This document shows positions 10,227 through 19,755 of a DNA stretch of 64,000 nucleotides, in pieces; within the stretch, counting starts at the first letter, position 1; each line of letters begins with the position of its first letter. Both the position numbers and the translations under genes were made by a program. The DNA comes from Bin94 sp965215535 (GTDB lineage Bacteria > Gemmatimonadota > Gemmatimonadetes > Longimicrobiales > Gaopeijiaceae): the NCBI GenBank assembly GCA_965215535.1, contig OZ244063.1:1736001-1800000 (forward strand), in the 5' to 3' direction. The notes beneath the pieces were generated by a model, which was not told the DNA's origin, ran no database searches, and saw nothing but the letters and a program-made list of their open reading frames with translations.

Positions 10227-10681
10227 GTGAAGAGGGTCTCCGGAGAAGTGGGAAGGGGTGAGCGGTCGTCGGGTCGGAGAGGGGCAGGGACGGCCCGGGC
10301 TGCGCACAGCTCTGTGGAATCATGCCGGGGTCGGGCCTGCCGATCAAGCCTCTGAAGGCTGTCCGCACGGGGCCGCAATGGCAAGGCGCGTGACCGAATC
10401 GTCACGATCGGATCAGATTTTGAGCGATTGAATGCATTCTAAAATTATTTCACATTCAATTTGCAGGCATTTTGTTGGCATCCATACAAAGGGGGAACAG
10501 TTTCGGCGTGATTCCGGTGCTGTCGGTCTGGCAGAAAGCAAGCAGAGCAAAGCGCTTCAGCAAGGACACAAGCGCTGCGCGAATGCCGTCCGGCGCGGGG
10601 GTGCAGTGGCGCCCTCGCCTCCCATTCCCCTACATTGAAAATTACCTGTTTCCACCCCATTCCCCCAACCGCCCCTCCGCC
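10227..10681. promoter_or_regulatory. Divergent intergenic region with an AT-rich core
   Basis: About 455 bases separate the divergent PhoX-like and epimerase genes. Positions 10400-10480 are clearly AT-rich (runs such as CTAAAATTATTTCACATT) against the GC-rich background, as expected for back-to-back promoters. I could not place a confident -35/-10 pair, and no coding frame here looks real. Confidence 0.35.
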
Positions 10682-11845
10682 ATGATCCTTACCCGGCGCG
10701 ATTTCCTCAGGAGCTCGGCCGCCGCAGGAGCATTCGGCCTCGGCGCCGCCCGCGCGCGCTACGAAGCCCACTCCCCGGCCACCCCCCCAGCCCCCCTCTC
10801 GATCCTCGTGCTGGGCGGCACCGGCTTCATCGGTCCGCATATGGTCCGGTATGCAATGGAGCGGGGGCACACCGTCACCCTCTTCAACCGTGGACGCTCC
10901 AATACGCACCTCTTCCCCACACTCGAGAAGCTGGTGGGCGATCGCGACGGAGATCTGGCCGCGCTCGAGGGGCGGCGCTGGGATGCGGTCATCGACAACT
11001 CCGGCTTCGTGCCCCGCCATGTTCGCGATTCGGCCACCCTTCTCGCCGATTCGGGGCGCTACATGTTCGTCTCCACCCTCTCGGCCTATCGCGACCTGGC
11101 CACACCCGGCATCACCGAGGACTACCCGCTCGGTCGCATGGACGACCCCACCATCGAGGTGGTGAACAACGACAGCTATGGACCCCTCAAGGCGCTCTGC
11201 GAGGAGGCCGTGCAGGAGGTCTTCGCCGAGAGAACCAACATTGTGCGACCCGGCTACATCGTCGGTCCCGGCGACACCACCGATCGCTGGACCTGGTGGC
11301 CGGTGCGGGTGGCCCGGGGCGGCGAGATGCTGGTGCCCGGCATGGCCGACTCCCCGATTCAGTTCATCGACGCGCGCGACCTCGGCAGTTGGATGGTGCG
11401 CATGCTCGAAGAGGAGATCGGCGGCGTCTTCAATGCAGTGGGGCCCACCCGGAGATTGACGATGGGGGCCTTCCTGGCGAACTGTCGCGAGGTAAGCGGA
11501 AGCGACGCCACCTTCCACTGGGCCAGCGAGGAGTTTGTGGCCGAGCAGGGACTTCGCTTTCCGATCTGGGCTCCGCACACCGGTGCCTTCGCCGCCATTC
11601 ATTCAGTAGACGCCTCGCGCGCAATCGCCACCGGCTACACCAGCCGCCCGGTCCACGAAACGATCGCCGACACCCTGGACTGGTGGAGTGGGCTTACCGA
11701 AGAAGATCGGCCGGGGGGCGCCATGCGCAGCGGCCTCAGAAAACCGCCTGCGCTCGGGGGCGGTCCCGCCACCCTGGAAGCAATGATGGAGATCGAGGAG
11801 GAGGCACTGGCCGCCTGGATGACACGCCCAGAGGAGGTCGGATGA
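10682..11845 (+). CDS. Tat-exported NAD-dependent epimerase/dehydratase
   Basis: A 387-residue short-chain dehydrogenase of the extended NAD-dependent epimerase type. The start at 10682 gives a twin-arginine signal (TRRDFLRSSAAAGAFG). The Rossmann motif GGTGFIG is at 45-51, and SYGPLK supplies the catalytic Tyr-x3-Lys. VRPGYIVGPGD is typical of the family. The substrate is unknown, probably a nucleotide sugar or an isoflavone-reductase-like small molecule. An enzyme that needs NAD yet carries a Tat signal implies folding with cofactor before export. Its stop overlaps the start of the broken STAS gene (ATGA at 11842), so the two were once translationally coupled. Confidence 0.85.
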   Translation: MILTRRDFLRSSAAAGAFGLGAARARYEAHSPATPPAPLSILVLGGTGFIGPHMVRYAMERGHTVTLFNRGRSNTHLFPTLEKLVGDRDGDLAALEGRRWDAVIDNSGFVPRHVRDSATLLADSGRYMFVSTLSAYRDLATPGITEDYPLGRMDDPTIEVVNNDSYGPLKALCEEAVQEVFAERTNIVRPGYIVGPGDTTDRWTWWPVRVARGGEMLVPGMADSPIQFIDARDLGSWMVRMLEEEIGGVFNAVGPTRRLTMGAFLANCREVSGSDATFHWASEEFVAEQGLRFPIWAPHTGAFAAIHSVDASRAIATGYTSRPVHETIADTLDWWSGLTEEDRPGGAMRSGLRKPPALGGGPATLEAMMEIEEEALAAWMTRPEEVG

Positions 11846-12216
11846 AGGACGGAATGAGACAGGTCACCTAGACACGCAGCGGCGACGTTCTCATCGCACG
11901 GGCCGAGGGTCGCATCTATTCCTCGGAGTTCATGGAGTGGCAGACCCTCCTGGAAGAGGGAATCCGGCCCGGCGACAACAGGATGGTCGTCAATCTTGCG
12001 CAGGTTCCCTACATGAGCAGCGCCGGCCTCCAGATCCTCATCAATCTGGCCAGACGCTTCAGCGGTCCGGAGCAGTGCTTCGCAATCGGCGGCACCGGTC
12101 GGCTGACGCGCAAGGTGATTCAGGCAAGCGGATTCGAGGAGATGCTGCGCGTGCGTGATACGGAAGCGGCCGCACTGGTGACGGTGCGCACGGCCCACCT
12201 CGAAGACGAAGACTGA
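11842..12216 (+). pseudogene. STAS-domain (anti-sigma factor antagonist) gene with in-frame TAG
   Basis: The ATG at 11842 overlaps the epimerase stop. Codon 10 is TAG (11869-11871), after which the same frame continues as a good STAS domain: SGDVLIARAEGRIYSSEF, then VVNLAQVPYMSSAGLQILINL, where the SSAG serine is the usual phosphorylation site of SpoIIAA-like proteins, and IGGTGRLTRKVIQASGF. The part downstream of an internal ATG (11932) would make 94 residues but lack the first beta strands. TAG is used as an ordinary stop by many genes here, so this is best read as a nonsense mutation (for example CAG to TAG) or a sequencing error. Confidence 0.75.
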
Positions 12217-12221
12217 TATTT

Positions 12222-12304
12222 TGCCGCCGGCGAGCGGACGCCGCGCCCACCAGAGGTGGAGCGTGGACCGATGACCGTGCCGGATTGACTTCTCCCGAAC
12301 CGCA
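12222..12304 (-). pseudogene. Fragment of a DUF1156 DNA methylase gene
   Basis: In the minus frame, 12229-12258 encodes HLWWARRPLA, preceded by REKSIRHGHRSTL. Together these are the hallmark N-terminal motif of DUF1156 adenine-specific methylase-like proteins found in defence loci. Only about 25 residues survive; the sequence then loses all resemblance. The fragment is fused directly to the YhcG/DUF1016 remnant in the same frame, so an internal deletion has joined two formerly separate genes. Confidence 0.7.
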
Positions 12305-12611
12305 TGGCCACCAGGGTATTTCCCCTCGGCGGCGAGCAGGGCGGCCTTGTTCCTCGATAGCGCGGTTCGCTCGTAGAACTGGGTGTTGACTGCACAATCG
12401 GCCATGAGCGGTAGAACGCGCGCATGAGCCGGATGTTGCGGACCGAAAAGCCCCGGCCATAGCGGGCCGAGAGATCGGTGGCAAGCCGCTCGACGGTCCC
12501 CTTTCCATACTCCGCACGGATCCGGCCCTTTTGTTCGAGTTCGGCGACGTGCTTCCCGATCAGCCAGTACGCTGCGGTCATTACGGCGTTGACGGAACCG
12601 CCAGACCACCG
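12305..12611 (-). pseudogene. Remnant of a YhcG/DUF1016 PDDEXK nuclease gene
   Basis: Two pieces of one family lie in different frames. The first (about 12611 to 12408) reads SVNAVMTAAYWLIGK, AEYGKGTVERLATDLSARYG, then SVRNIRLMRAFYRSWP, the DUF1016 N-terminal helical domain. The second, one frame over (about 12391 down), reads NTQFYERTALSRNKAALL, which normally lies well downstream of the first block. The intervening sequence is gone and the nuclease domain is absent. Proteins of this family belong to PD-(D/E)xK nucleases linked to restriction or anti-phage loci. This copy cannot be functional. Confidence 0.72.
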
Positions 12612-12879
12612 TCCCCGTCGTCCTGGCCCGCCGCAGATCCGATCCCTCGCGACAGCAGGAAGCGCAGATCGTGCAGTCCTGGTTTAGACTTACGTGATCT
12701 CCTGCCGTGTTGTTGGCCGTTAGTCGTCCGCCTCTGCGGCGCTTCCGAACCGGGCGGATAGGCGGGCAGAGTGCGGGAGGGCCACACAGCTGGGCGGGCC
12801 AACGATCAAAGGGGTGCCGGGGCGGTGGACAGACGAAATCGGCAACCCCCGCGCCGAATCCGGATCGGATCAGCCTGAA
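12612..12879. other. Non-coding remnant stretch before the DUF1028 gene
   Basis: About 270 bases with no recognisable gene. It is continuous with the decayed YhcG/DUF1156 material and may be further degraded DNA from the same island, but nothing in it can be assigned. Confidence 0.35.
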
Positions 12880-13728
12880 TCAGTCCGACCGGTTCTCTTC
12901 CTTCCAGCGATCGTAGCGCATGCCGAGGGTGCGCACCGGATTGGCGTTCTCACCCTCCACAATATTTTCGTCGGTGACATTGATGAAGAGAGTGTACCGG
13001 CCATCGTTGAAGGATTCGCCCTCGGCATCGTCTGTGTTCGCCACAAGCAGGTAGGCCACATGCGACGTTTTTCCATTGCAGGGAACATGCTCCAGGAGCG
13101 GTTCGCTTTCACAGGTGCAGCGGCGGTCGCCCCCGGCGGCATCGGCGGCCTCCATCGCGGCCATGACCCGGTCGGCCATCGTTGCGGCGTCGCCATGAAA
13201 GGCCGCCACCGCGCTCAGAACCACCTCGTCCGAGGCCAGAATGTTGCCCTGAACCGAGAAATGAATCCCCAGCGCGGGAATTGAGTCGGCCACTGCCAGC
13301 GACGCTTCGCCATTGTCGGCCCCGGAGTGAGTGGCACAGCGACCCTGCATATCGACAATTCCGAACTGGCGGCCTGCAAACCCGGGATCTTCGGCCAGCA
13401 TCTCCATGATCCGTGCGGGCGCAGTCCCCTTCTTCAGCTCTGCATGAATGAGCTCCTGGTTCGCCCGGGTCGGATCCACACGCGCCTGCGCCGCCGCCAC
13501 CCCCACCCCGGGCACCACAATCGCCTGAATATCCATCAGTCCCCGGGCCGGAAAGCCGGCAAAGCGCCCCTGCGGCACACAGGTCGCCGAGGCGATGATG
13601 ACCTGTCCGGTGCGGGTATCGACCGCGATCACCGACCAGGTTGCAGAGAGCGCGCCGGGCAGCAGCAGAGCGCAGAACAGCAGCGCGAGAATGCGACGGA
13701 CTTGCCGCGCGGGTGGGGTGCGGGCCAT
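12880..13728 (-). CDS. Secreted DUF1028 family protein
   Basis: A 282-residue exported protein. The ATG at 13728 is preceded by a strong AGGAGG. The signal peptide (ILALLFCALLLPGALSA) leads into ATWSVIAVDTRTGQV, the typical DUF1028 start, with VPGVGVAAAQARVDP, FGIVDMQGRCATHSG and SVQGNILASDEVV further on. The family has no settled biochemical role. The C-terminal part (GDRRCTCESEP, VAYLLVANTDD) is also seen in longer members. It is divergent from the Gfo/Idh gene, with about 110 bases for both promoters. Confidence 0.85.
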   Translation of the reverse strand: MARTPPARQVRRILALLFCALLLPGALSATWSVIAVDTRTGQVIIASATCVPQGRFAGFPARGLMDIQAIVVPGVGVAAAQARVDPTRANQELIHAELKKGTAPARIMEMLAEDPGFAGRQFGIVDMQGRCATHSGADNGEASLAVADSIPALGIHFSVQGNILASDEVVLSAVAAFHGDAATMADRVMAAMEAADAAGGDRRCTCESEPLLEHVPCNGKTSHVAYLLVANTDDAEGESFNDGRYTLFINVTDENIVEGENANPVRTLGMRYDRWKEENRSD

Positions 13729-13839
13729 GATGTGCCTCCTGAGCGAACGACCGAATCGGAATCGAACCAGACAGTGGTTGCGGCTGAGCGCAGACAACCT
13801 GCGTCGGCCTGAACCATTGTGCAACCCCGGAGGAGCACC

Positions 13840-15351
13840 ATGAGCAATCCCCGCAAGACCCCGAACACCCCCACGATCGACCGCAGAGGCTTCGTCGAGG
13901 GAAGCGCGAAGGCGGCAATGGGCGCGATGATCGTGCCGCGCCATGTGCTGGGCGGTCCCGGTCGGCAGGCGCCCTCGGACCAGCTCAACATTGCGATCAT
14001 CGGGGTTGGCGGACAGGGAACCGAGAATGCGCAGATGCTGGGAACCGAACAGATTCCGGCAATTTGCGATGTTCACTTCGGCATTGTGCACAGGCGCGTG
14101 CAGGAGCGGCTGAACGACCGCGAAGGCAGGCCGCGCGAGCCGGGAGTGCGCTGGCGCGAACAGTTTCTGCAGGCGCGGCAATACACCGACTTTCGCGAGT
14201 TGCTCGATCGCGAAGAGGGAATCGACGCGGTTCTGATCGCAACCCCCGATCACCTGCATGCCCCGATGGCAAAGGCGGCGATGGAGGCCGGCAAGCATGT
14301 CTATGTCGAAAAGCCCCTCACCTTTACGGTCCACGAAGCCCGAAGGCTGAGCGAGATCGCCGCGCGCACCGGCGTCGTCACGCAAATGGGCAACCAGGGC
14401 CACTCGGGCGACAGCGCCCGCCTGGTCAACGAGTGGGTGCAGGCAGGCCTGATCGGCGATGTCACCGAGGTCCATATCTGGACAAACCGCCCCATCTGGC
14501 CGCAGGGGGTGCGACGCCCGCAGCGCTGGGAAGATGGACTGAATCCGGGGTGGTATCAGCAGTGGCACCAGGGCGCGATCTCTTCGCTGGCCGCCGATCT
14601 GATGGACGCAGGCTACGCCATGCCGCCGGGGCTGGATTGGGATCTCTACCTGGGCCCGACGACACGGGACATTCCCTTCCACCCCGTCTATCACCCCTTC
14701 AACTGGCGTGGCTGGGTGGATTTTGGGGTGAGTGCGCTGGGGGACATGGGAGCGCACCTGGTCGATTACCCGTACTGGGCGCTGGATCTGGGCTGGCCCA
14801 CCACAATCGAGGCCACCTCAACCCCCTGGGGCGGCCCCGCCGACGATCCCGAATCCTTTCCGCTGGCGATGCGCGCGCACTATGCCTTCCCGGCGCGCGG
14901 CAGCATGCCCGCGGTCGATCTGCACTGGTACGACGGAGGCCTGATGCCGCCCCGGCCACCGGGTCTGCCGACCGACATCGAGCTCAATCGCGAAGGCGGC
15001 GTCATGATGGTGGGCGACCGTGGCATTCTTATGCATGAAACCTATGGCCGCAATCCGCGCCTCTTCCCGGAATCGCTGGCAGCGGAGGCCGCAGACATCC
15101 CGCAATCCTTGGCGCGCATTGCAGACACGCATCAGATGAATTGGGTTCGCGCCTGCAAGGAGGGGGGCGAGGCGTCGTGTCCCTTCGCCTATGCCGCCCG
15201 TCTGACCGAGGTCATGCTTCTGGGAATTGTGGCGCTGCGCACCGGCCAGGGCCGCACACTCCACTACGATGGCGACGCCATGCGGATCACCAACCTCGAC
15301 GAGGCCAACCGCTTCCTGACGCGCGAATACCGCAACGGCTGGGAGGTGTAG
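13840..15351 (+). CDS. Tat-exported Gfo/Idh/MocA family oxidoreductase
   Basis: A 503-residue NAD(P)-dependent oxidoreductase of the Gfo/Idh/MocA family. The start at 13840 follows GGAGGAG and gives a twin-arginine signal (DRRGFVEGSAKAAMG). The Rossmann motif is NIAIIGVGGQGTEN; DAVLIATPDHLHAPM and VYVEKPLTF carry the expected nucleotide-binding and catalytic Lys residues. The C-terminal alpha/beta substrate domain includes DMGAHLVDYPYWALDLG. As with glucose-fructose oxidoreductase, cofactor is probably bound tightly before Tat export. The substrate is likely a sugar or polyol, which sequence alone cannot settle. Confidence 0.9.
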   Translation: MSNPRKTPNTPTIDRRGFVEGSAKAAMGAMIVPRHVLGGPGRQAPSDQLNIAIIGVGGQGTENAQMLGTEQIPAICDVHFGIVHRRVQERLNDREGRPREPGVRWREQFLQARQYTDFRELLDREEGIDAVLIATPDHLHAPMAKAAMEAGKHVYVEKPLTFTVHEARRLSEIAARTGVVTQMGNQGHSGDSARLVNEWVQAGLIGDVTEVHIWTNRPIWPQGVRRPQRWEDGLNPGWYQQWHQGAISSLAADLMDAGYAMPPGLDWDLYLGPTTRDIPFHPVYHPFNWRGWVDFGVSALGDMGAHLVDYPYWALDLGWPTTIEATSTPWGGPADDPESFPLAMRAHYAFPARGSMPAVDLHWYDGGLMPPRPPGLPTDIELNREGGVMMVGDRGILMHETYGRNPRLFPESLAAEAADIPQSLARIADTHQMNWVRACKEGGEASCPFAYAARLTEVMLLGIVALRTGQGRTLHYDGDAMRITNLDEANRFLTREYRNGWEV

Positions 15352-15393
15352 CAGGCAGGGTGCCGAGTGATCGGCAAGCCCCTGTGCCCAAGC

Positions 15394-16560
15394 CTACCGC
15401 GAACCGGAGGCAGTCATGCCGTCAGGGAAGATCTCCTTCCAGGCGGCGAGAAACGTCTCCATGTCGGGCTCGGTTCCGATCGACACGCGCAGATAGTCAA
15501 GCATCGGCGGAAAGTCGCGGCCCACCGCAATATTGCGCGCGCGGAAGGCGGCCCGCACCTCGGCGGCAGGGCGACCGGTATGGACCATGAAGAAGTTGGT
15601 CTCCGATGGAATGACCTCGAATCCCTGGCTGCGAAGCTCATTGGCGGTGGCGTCGCGAATTGCAATTGTGGTATCGCGCACCCACGCTTCGGATTCGCTG
15701 TCCTCGAGCGCGGCCACACCCCCCCACTTCGCCAGCGCATTGACGCTGCCGGTGCTGTGGGCCTCCATCTGCTCGATCATCTCTGCCGGCGCGATCCCGT
15801 ATCCCAGGCGCAACCCCGCCATTCCATAGATCTTGGAAAAGGTGCGGGTGACCAAAACCTTGCGTCCCTCCCTGACATGGGGCACGGAGGTGGCGTAGGC
15901 CGGATCCTGTACAAAATGATGGTAGGCCTCGTCGATCAGAACCGGAATGTCTTCGGGAATATTGTCCAGCAGATGCCGAAGGTCGGACGCGGGAATCACA
16001 ACGCCGGTGGGGTTATTGGGATTGCAGAGATAGACCATTCCCACATCGCGGTAGTTGCGCTTCGTCACCCGGACAAGGTCGTCGATGTCCTGGGTATGAT
16101 CGGCCAGGAGAGGCCGCATGATCGGATCGGCGTCGATGCCCGCAGCCACCGTATAGACGGTCATGAAGGTCGGCTCTACCCCCACAACCTTCTTGTTGTG
16201 ACCCAGAAATGCATGACCCGCAACGCGCAACGTCTCGCCCGAGCCCGCATTCATGATAATGTTGCGCGCATCCAGTTCATGACTTGCCGCAATTTTTTCG
16301 ACAATGTCGCCATCGGGATAGCCGTAGCGATTGGCATACTTCCACGCGGCATTCATCGAAGTCATCATTCTGTCGGAAGGACCGAACGGGTTCTCGTTCG
16401 CGGCCAGCTTGACGAGATCGTCGTACGGATCGACGGGAGCGAGGCCGGGCGGAGGCGGAGGCAGATGCAACCCCAGCGCCGAGGCGGGTTTGAGGCCGAG
16501 AGCGCCCAGCACCGCAGCCGCGCTCCCCATGAAATGACGTCGCGAAAACCGATTCTTCAT
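15394..16560 (-). CDS. Tat-exported HisC-like aminotransferase (class I/II)
   Basis: A 388-residue PLP enzyme of the histidinol-phosphate aminotransferase-like branch. The ATG at 16560 follows a GGGAGAGAAGGG sequence and opens a Tat signal (SRRHFMGSAAAVLGALG). Family motifs: LAANENPFGPS, GYPDGDIVEKIA, NAGSGETLRVAGHAF, VYLCNPNNPTGVV, LIDEAYHHFV, and TRTFSKIYGMAGLRLGYG, which holds the PLP-binding Lys. Export makes a role in histidine synthesis unlikely; a periplasmic transamination of unknown substrate is inferred. It converges on the Gfo/Idh gene and is not in an obvious operon. Confidence 0.88.
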   Translation of the reverse strand: MKNRFSRRHFMGSAAAVLGALGLKPASALGLHLPPPPPGLAPVDPYDDLVKLAANENPFGPSDRMMTSMNAAWKYANRYGYPDGDIVEKIAASHELDARNIIMNAGSGETLRVAGHAFLGHNKKVVGVEPTFMTVYTVAAGIDADPIMRPLLADHTQDIDDLVRVTKRNYRDVGMVYLCNPNNPTGVVIPASDLRHLLDNIPEDIPVLIDEAYHHFVQDPAYATSVPHVREGRKVLVTRTFSKIYGMAGLRLGYGIAPAEMIEQMEAHSTGSVNALAKWGGVAALEDSESEAWVRDTTIAIRDATANELRSQGFEVIPSETNFFMVHTGRPAAEVRAAFRARNIAVGRDFPPMLDYLRVSIGTEPDMETFLAAWKEIFPDGMTASGSR

Positions 16561-16638
16561 TCCCTTCTCTCCCTTGTGCAGGGGTGTGCATGAGGGACCG
16601 ACCGCGCAGGACGCGCCGGAGCCCAATCTCTACAAGAT

Positions 16639-17844
16639 TCATGATAGGGGAGCCGGGCGGGGGGCGCCAGCTTCTTTCCCCAGAGCCGCCGTCAACTGCT
16701 CCAGACTTTGCAAATTGTGGATCGGGCGATGTTCGTTCACCTCGGGCAGAAGTGCGCGAATCCCGGCTGCCCGGGGCGCAAATCCCTCGTAGCGCAACAA
16801 TGGATTCAGCCAGATCAGGCGCCTGCACGACCCTCTGAGCCGCCGCGCCTGGGCACGCATCTCGCGACCGCCCTCGCGATCCAGGCCATCGGTGACAAGA
16901 AGCACGACTGCGCCCGGAGCCAGAAGCCGCCGCGACCACTGCACATTGAAGTTGCGCAACGCCTGACCGATCCGGGTGCCGCCCTTCCAGTCCTGCACGG
17001 TCTTGCCCACACGGTCGAGCGCGCGGTCCACATCGCGGTCGCGCAGCAGGCGCGTAATGTTGGTCAGCCGGGTACCGAAGACAAAGGTGTGCAGAGGATC
17101 GCCGGCATTGGTCAGCGCATGAAAAAAATGCAGCAGAGTGCGCGAATAGGATTCCATCGAACCGGAGATGTCGCAGAGCGCAACGAGAAGAGGGCGGCGG
17201 GTGGTGGGCGACTTGCGCCGCAGCGGAACCGGCCAGCCTCCTGTGCGCACGCCGGCGCGCAGGGTCTTTCGCATGTCGATGAGACGTCCGCGCGCATCGG
17301 GGGCGTGGCGGCGGGTGGGAATGGGGCGCAGATCGAGCCGGAAGGACCGCATGATCTGTCGGACCTGAATGGCCTCGGCCGCAGTCATCGCGGCAAAGTC
17401 GCGCGTACGGAGGACTTCGTCGGCAGACCAGGCCAGCCGCAGAGGAACTTCGCGAACTTCGGGGGAGGAAGAGGCAACAGGGCGATCGACCGATCCGCTG
17501 TCGGGCACAAGACGGGGGGGCGTGGGCGAGGACGGCGCAGTCGAGGGCATCTGCGACCGCGCCAGGAGTGCATTCAGGGCCTCGTCGGCGCCAAAGGGGT
17601 CGCGCCAGAAGAGCCGGAAGGCGCTGTCGAAGATGTGCCGGTGTTCGCGCCGGGAGACCAGGGTGCCGTGCAGAGCCCAGTAGAACTGCGCGCGCGCGGT
17701 GATCTCGACGGTCGTCAGGGCTTGCGTGGCGGTCAGGGTGTGGCCAGGGCCGACCGGAAGCCCGGCGCTGCGCAGCAAGCGGACGAAGTGGGCGACGTTG
17801 GCGGCCAAAGCGGGGGTGGCCGAATGCGTGGCCGCCCCCATCAC
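16639..17844 (-). CDS. coxE: CoxE-like vWA-domain protein
   Basis: A 401-residue CoxE-type protein with a von Willebrand A domain in the C-terminal half. CDISGSMESYS is the MIDAS motif (DxSGS) and LLVTDGLDRE supplies the later Asp. The N-terminal half (FVRLLRSAGLPVGPG, AQFYWALHGTLVSRREH) is the usual CoxE region. CoxD and CoxE work together in maturing the Mo active site of carbon monoxide dehydrogenase. The start is GTG 17844 or the ATG next to it (17841), both overlapping the coxD stop, so the pair is translationally coupled. It is the last gene of the coxSLMDE operon. Confidence 0.88.
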   Translation of the reverse strand: MMGAATHSATPALAANVAHFVRLLRSAGLPVGPGHTLTATQALTTVEITARAQFYWALHGTLVSRREHRHIFDSAFRLFWRDPFGADEALNALLARSQMPSTAPSSPTPPRLVPDSGSVDRPVASSSPEVREVPLRLAWSADEVLRTRDFAAMTAAEAIQVRQIMRSFRLDLRPIPTRRHAPDARGRLIDMRKTLRAGVRTGGWPVPLRRKSPTTRRPLLVALCDISGSMESYSRTLLHFFHALTNAGDPLHTFVFGTRLTNITRLLRDRDVDRALDRVGKTVQDWKGGTRIGQALRNFNVQWSRRLLAPGAVVLLVTDGLDREGGREMRAQARRLRGSCRRLIWLNPLLRYEGFAPRAAGIRALLPEVNEHRPIHNLQSLEQLTAALGKEAGAPRPAPLS

Positions 17845-18938
17845 GAGGTCAGCGCCTCCATGCCGGCCTCCACCCCTCCCTCGTGCATGGCTTCGAGATC
17901 GTCCTGATACTTGAGCAGCACGCCCAGGGTGCGATGGACGGTCTCGCGGTCCAGGGCGTGGCGGTCGAGAGCCATCAGCGCGCGGGTCCAGTCAAGCGTT
18001 TCGGCGACCCCGGGCCGCTTGAAGAGCTCCAGTTCGCGCACCTTTTGGACAAAGGCAACCACCTGGGACGACAGGCGTTCCGGCGCATCGGGAATCCGCG
18101 AAGCGAGGATCTGCAGTTCGCGCCCGGCATCGGGATAGTCGATCCAGTGGTAGATGCAGCGGCGCTTGAGGGCGTCGTGAATTTCGCGGGTCCGGTTGGA
18201 GGTCATGACGACATGGGGCGGCTCGGCGGCGATCACCGTGCCGAGCTCGGGGATTGTAAGCTGAAAATCGGCAAGGACTTCGAGCAGATAGGCCTCGAAG
18301 GGTTCGTCGGTGCGGTCGAGCTCGTCGATCAGAAGAATGGGGGCAATGCCGTCGGGTGGATCGAGGGCGCTGAGCAGGGGGCGACGGATCAGAAATTCTT
18401 CCGAGAAGACATCACGCGCCAGGGAGGCGGCCGACCCGCTGGACGCGGGCGGCGGAGAGTGGAAATCGCGCCCCGGGCTCTCGCCGCCGGGAAGGCTCTT
18501 CGTCGCATTGTCGGCGGGGTCGCCGGAGCGCACCGCTCCCTCGGCAGCCCGGATATGAATCATCTGCTGCGCGTAGTTCCACTCGTACGCAGCCGATGCC
18601 AGATCCAGTCCCTCGTAGCACTGAAGCCGGATCAGGGGCCGCCCGAGCGCGGCGGCAAGGGTCCGGGCAACCTCGGTCTTCCCCACCCCGGCTTCGCCCT
18701 CAAGCAGAAGGGGACGACCCAGCCCAAGCGAGAGAAAGAGAGCCGTGCCCAGACCGACCTCGGCCACGTAGCCCTGCGCGGCGAGCATGGCCAGAGTGGC
18801 TTCGACCGAATCGGGCAACGGCAGCGGGGCGATCGCAGCTTCGCTCACCCGGTCGTGTCCCCGGAGGCCCGGATCGGGGTCGAACTCGCCTCTCTCTGTT
18901 CGACCCGCCGCCACCGGACTGTCCGGCTCCCGCCCCAT
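17841..18938 (-). CDS. coxD: MoxR/CoxD-like AAA ATPase
   Basis: A 365-residue MoxR-type AAA+ ATPase. Walker A is GEAGVGKTEVART and Walker B is ILLIDELDRTDEPFEAYLLE; VMTSNRTREIHDALKRRCIYHW is the sensor and arginine-finger region. RLQCYEGLDLASAAYEWNY is typical of CoxD proteins next to Mo-hydroxylase genes. A linker around residues 145-165 (GDPADNATKSLPGGESP) is an insertion of low complexity. It probably acts with CoxE as a chaperone inserting or sulfurating the Mo centre of the CoxL subunit. The start lies four bases after the coxM stop. Confidence 0.9.
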   Translation of the reverse strand: MGREPDSPVAAGRTERGEFDPDPGLRGHDRVSEAAIAPLPLPDSVEATLAMLAAQGYVAEVGLGTALFLSLGLGRPLLLEGEAGVGKTEVARTLAAALGRPLIRLQCYEGLDLASAAYEWNYAQQMIHIRAAEGAVRSGDPADNATKSLPGGESPGRDFHSPPPASSGSAASLARDVFSEEFLIRRPLLSALDPPDGIAPILLIDELDRTDEPFEAYLLEVLADFQLTIPELGTVIAAEPPHVVMTSNRTREIHDALKRRCIYHWIDYPDAGRELQILASRIPDAPERLSSQVVAFVQKVRELELFKRPGVAETLDWTRALMALDRHALDRETVHRTLGVLLKYQDDLEAMHEGGVEAGMEALTS

Positions 18939-18942
18939 CCCG

Positions 18943-19740
<798 letters not shown>

Positions 19741-19755
19741 GTTGTCTGTCTCCAA

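Noticed and set aside
7656..10355. A 900-codon plus-strand frame across the M28 and PhoX-like genes
   Set aside because: It spans two well-supported minus-strand genes and has Arg/Gly/Ala-rich shadow composition.
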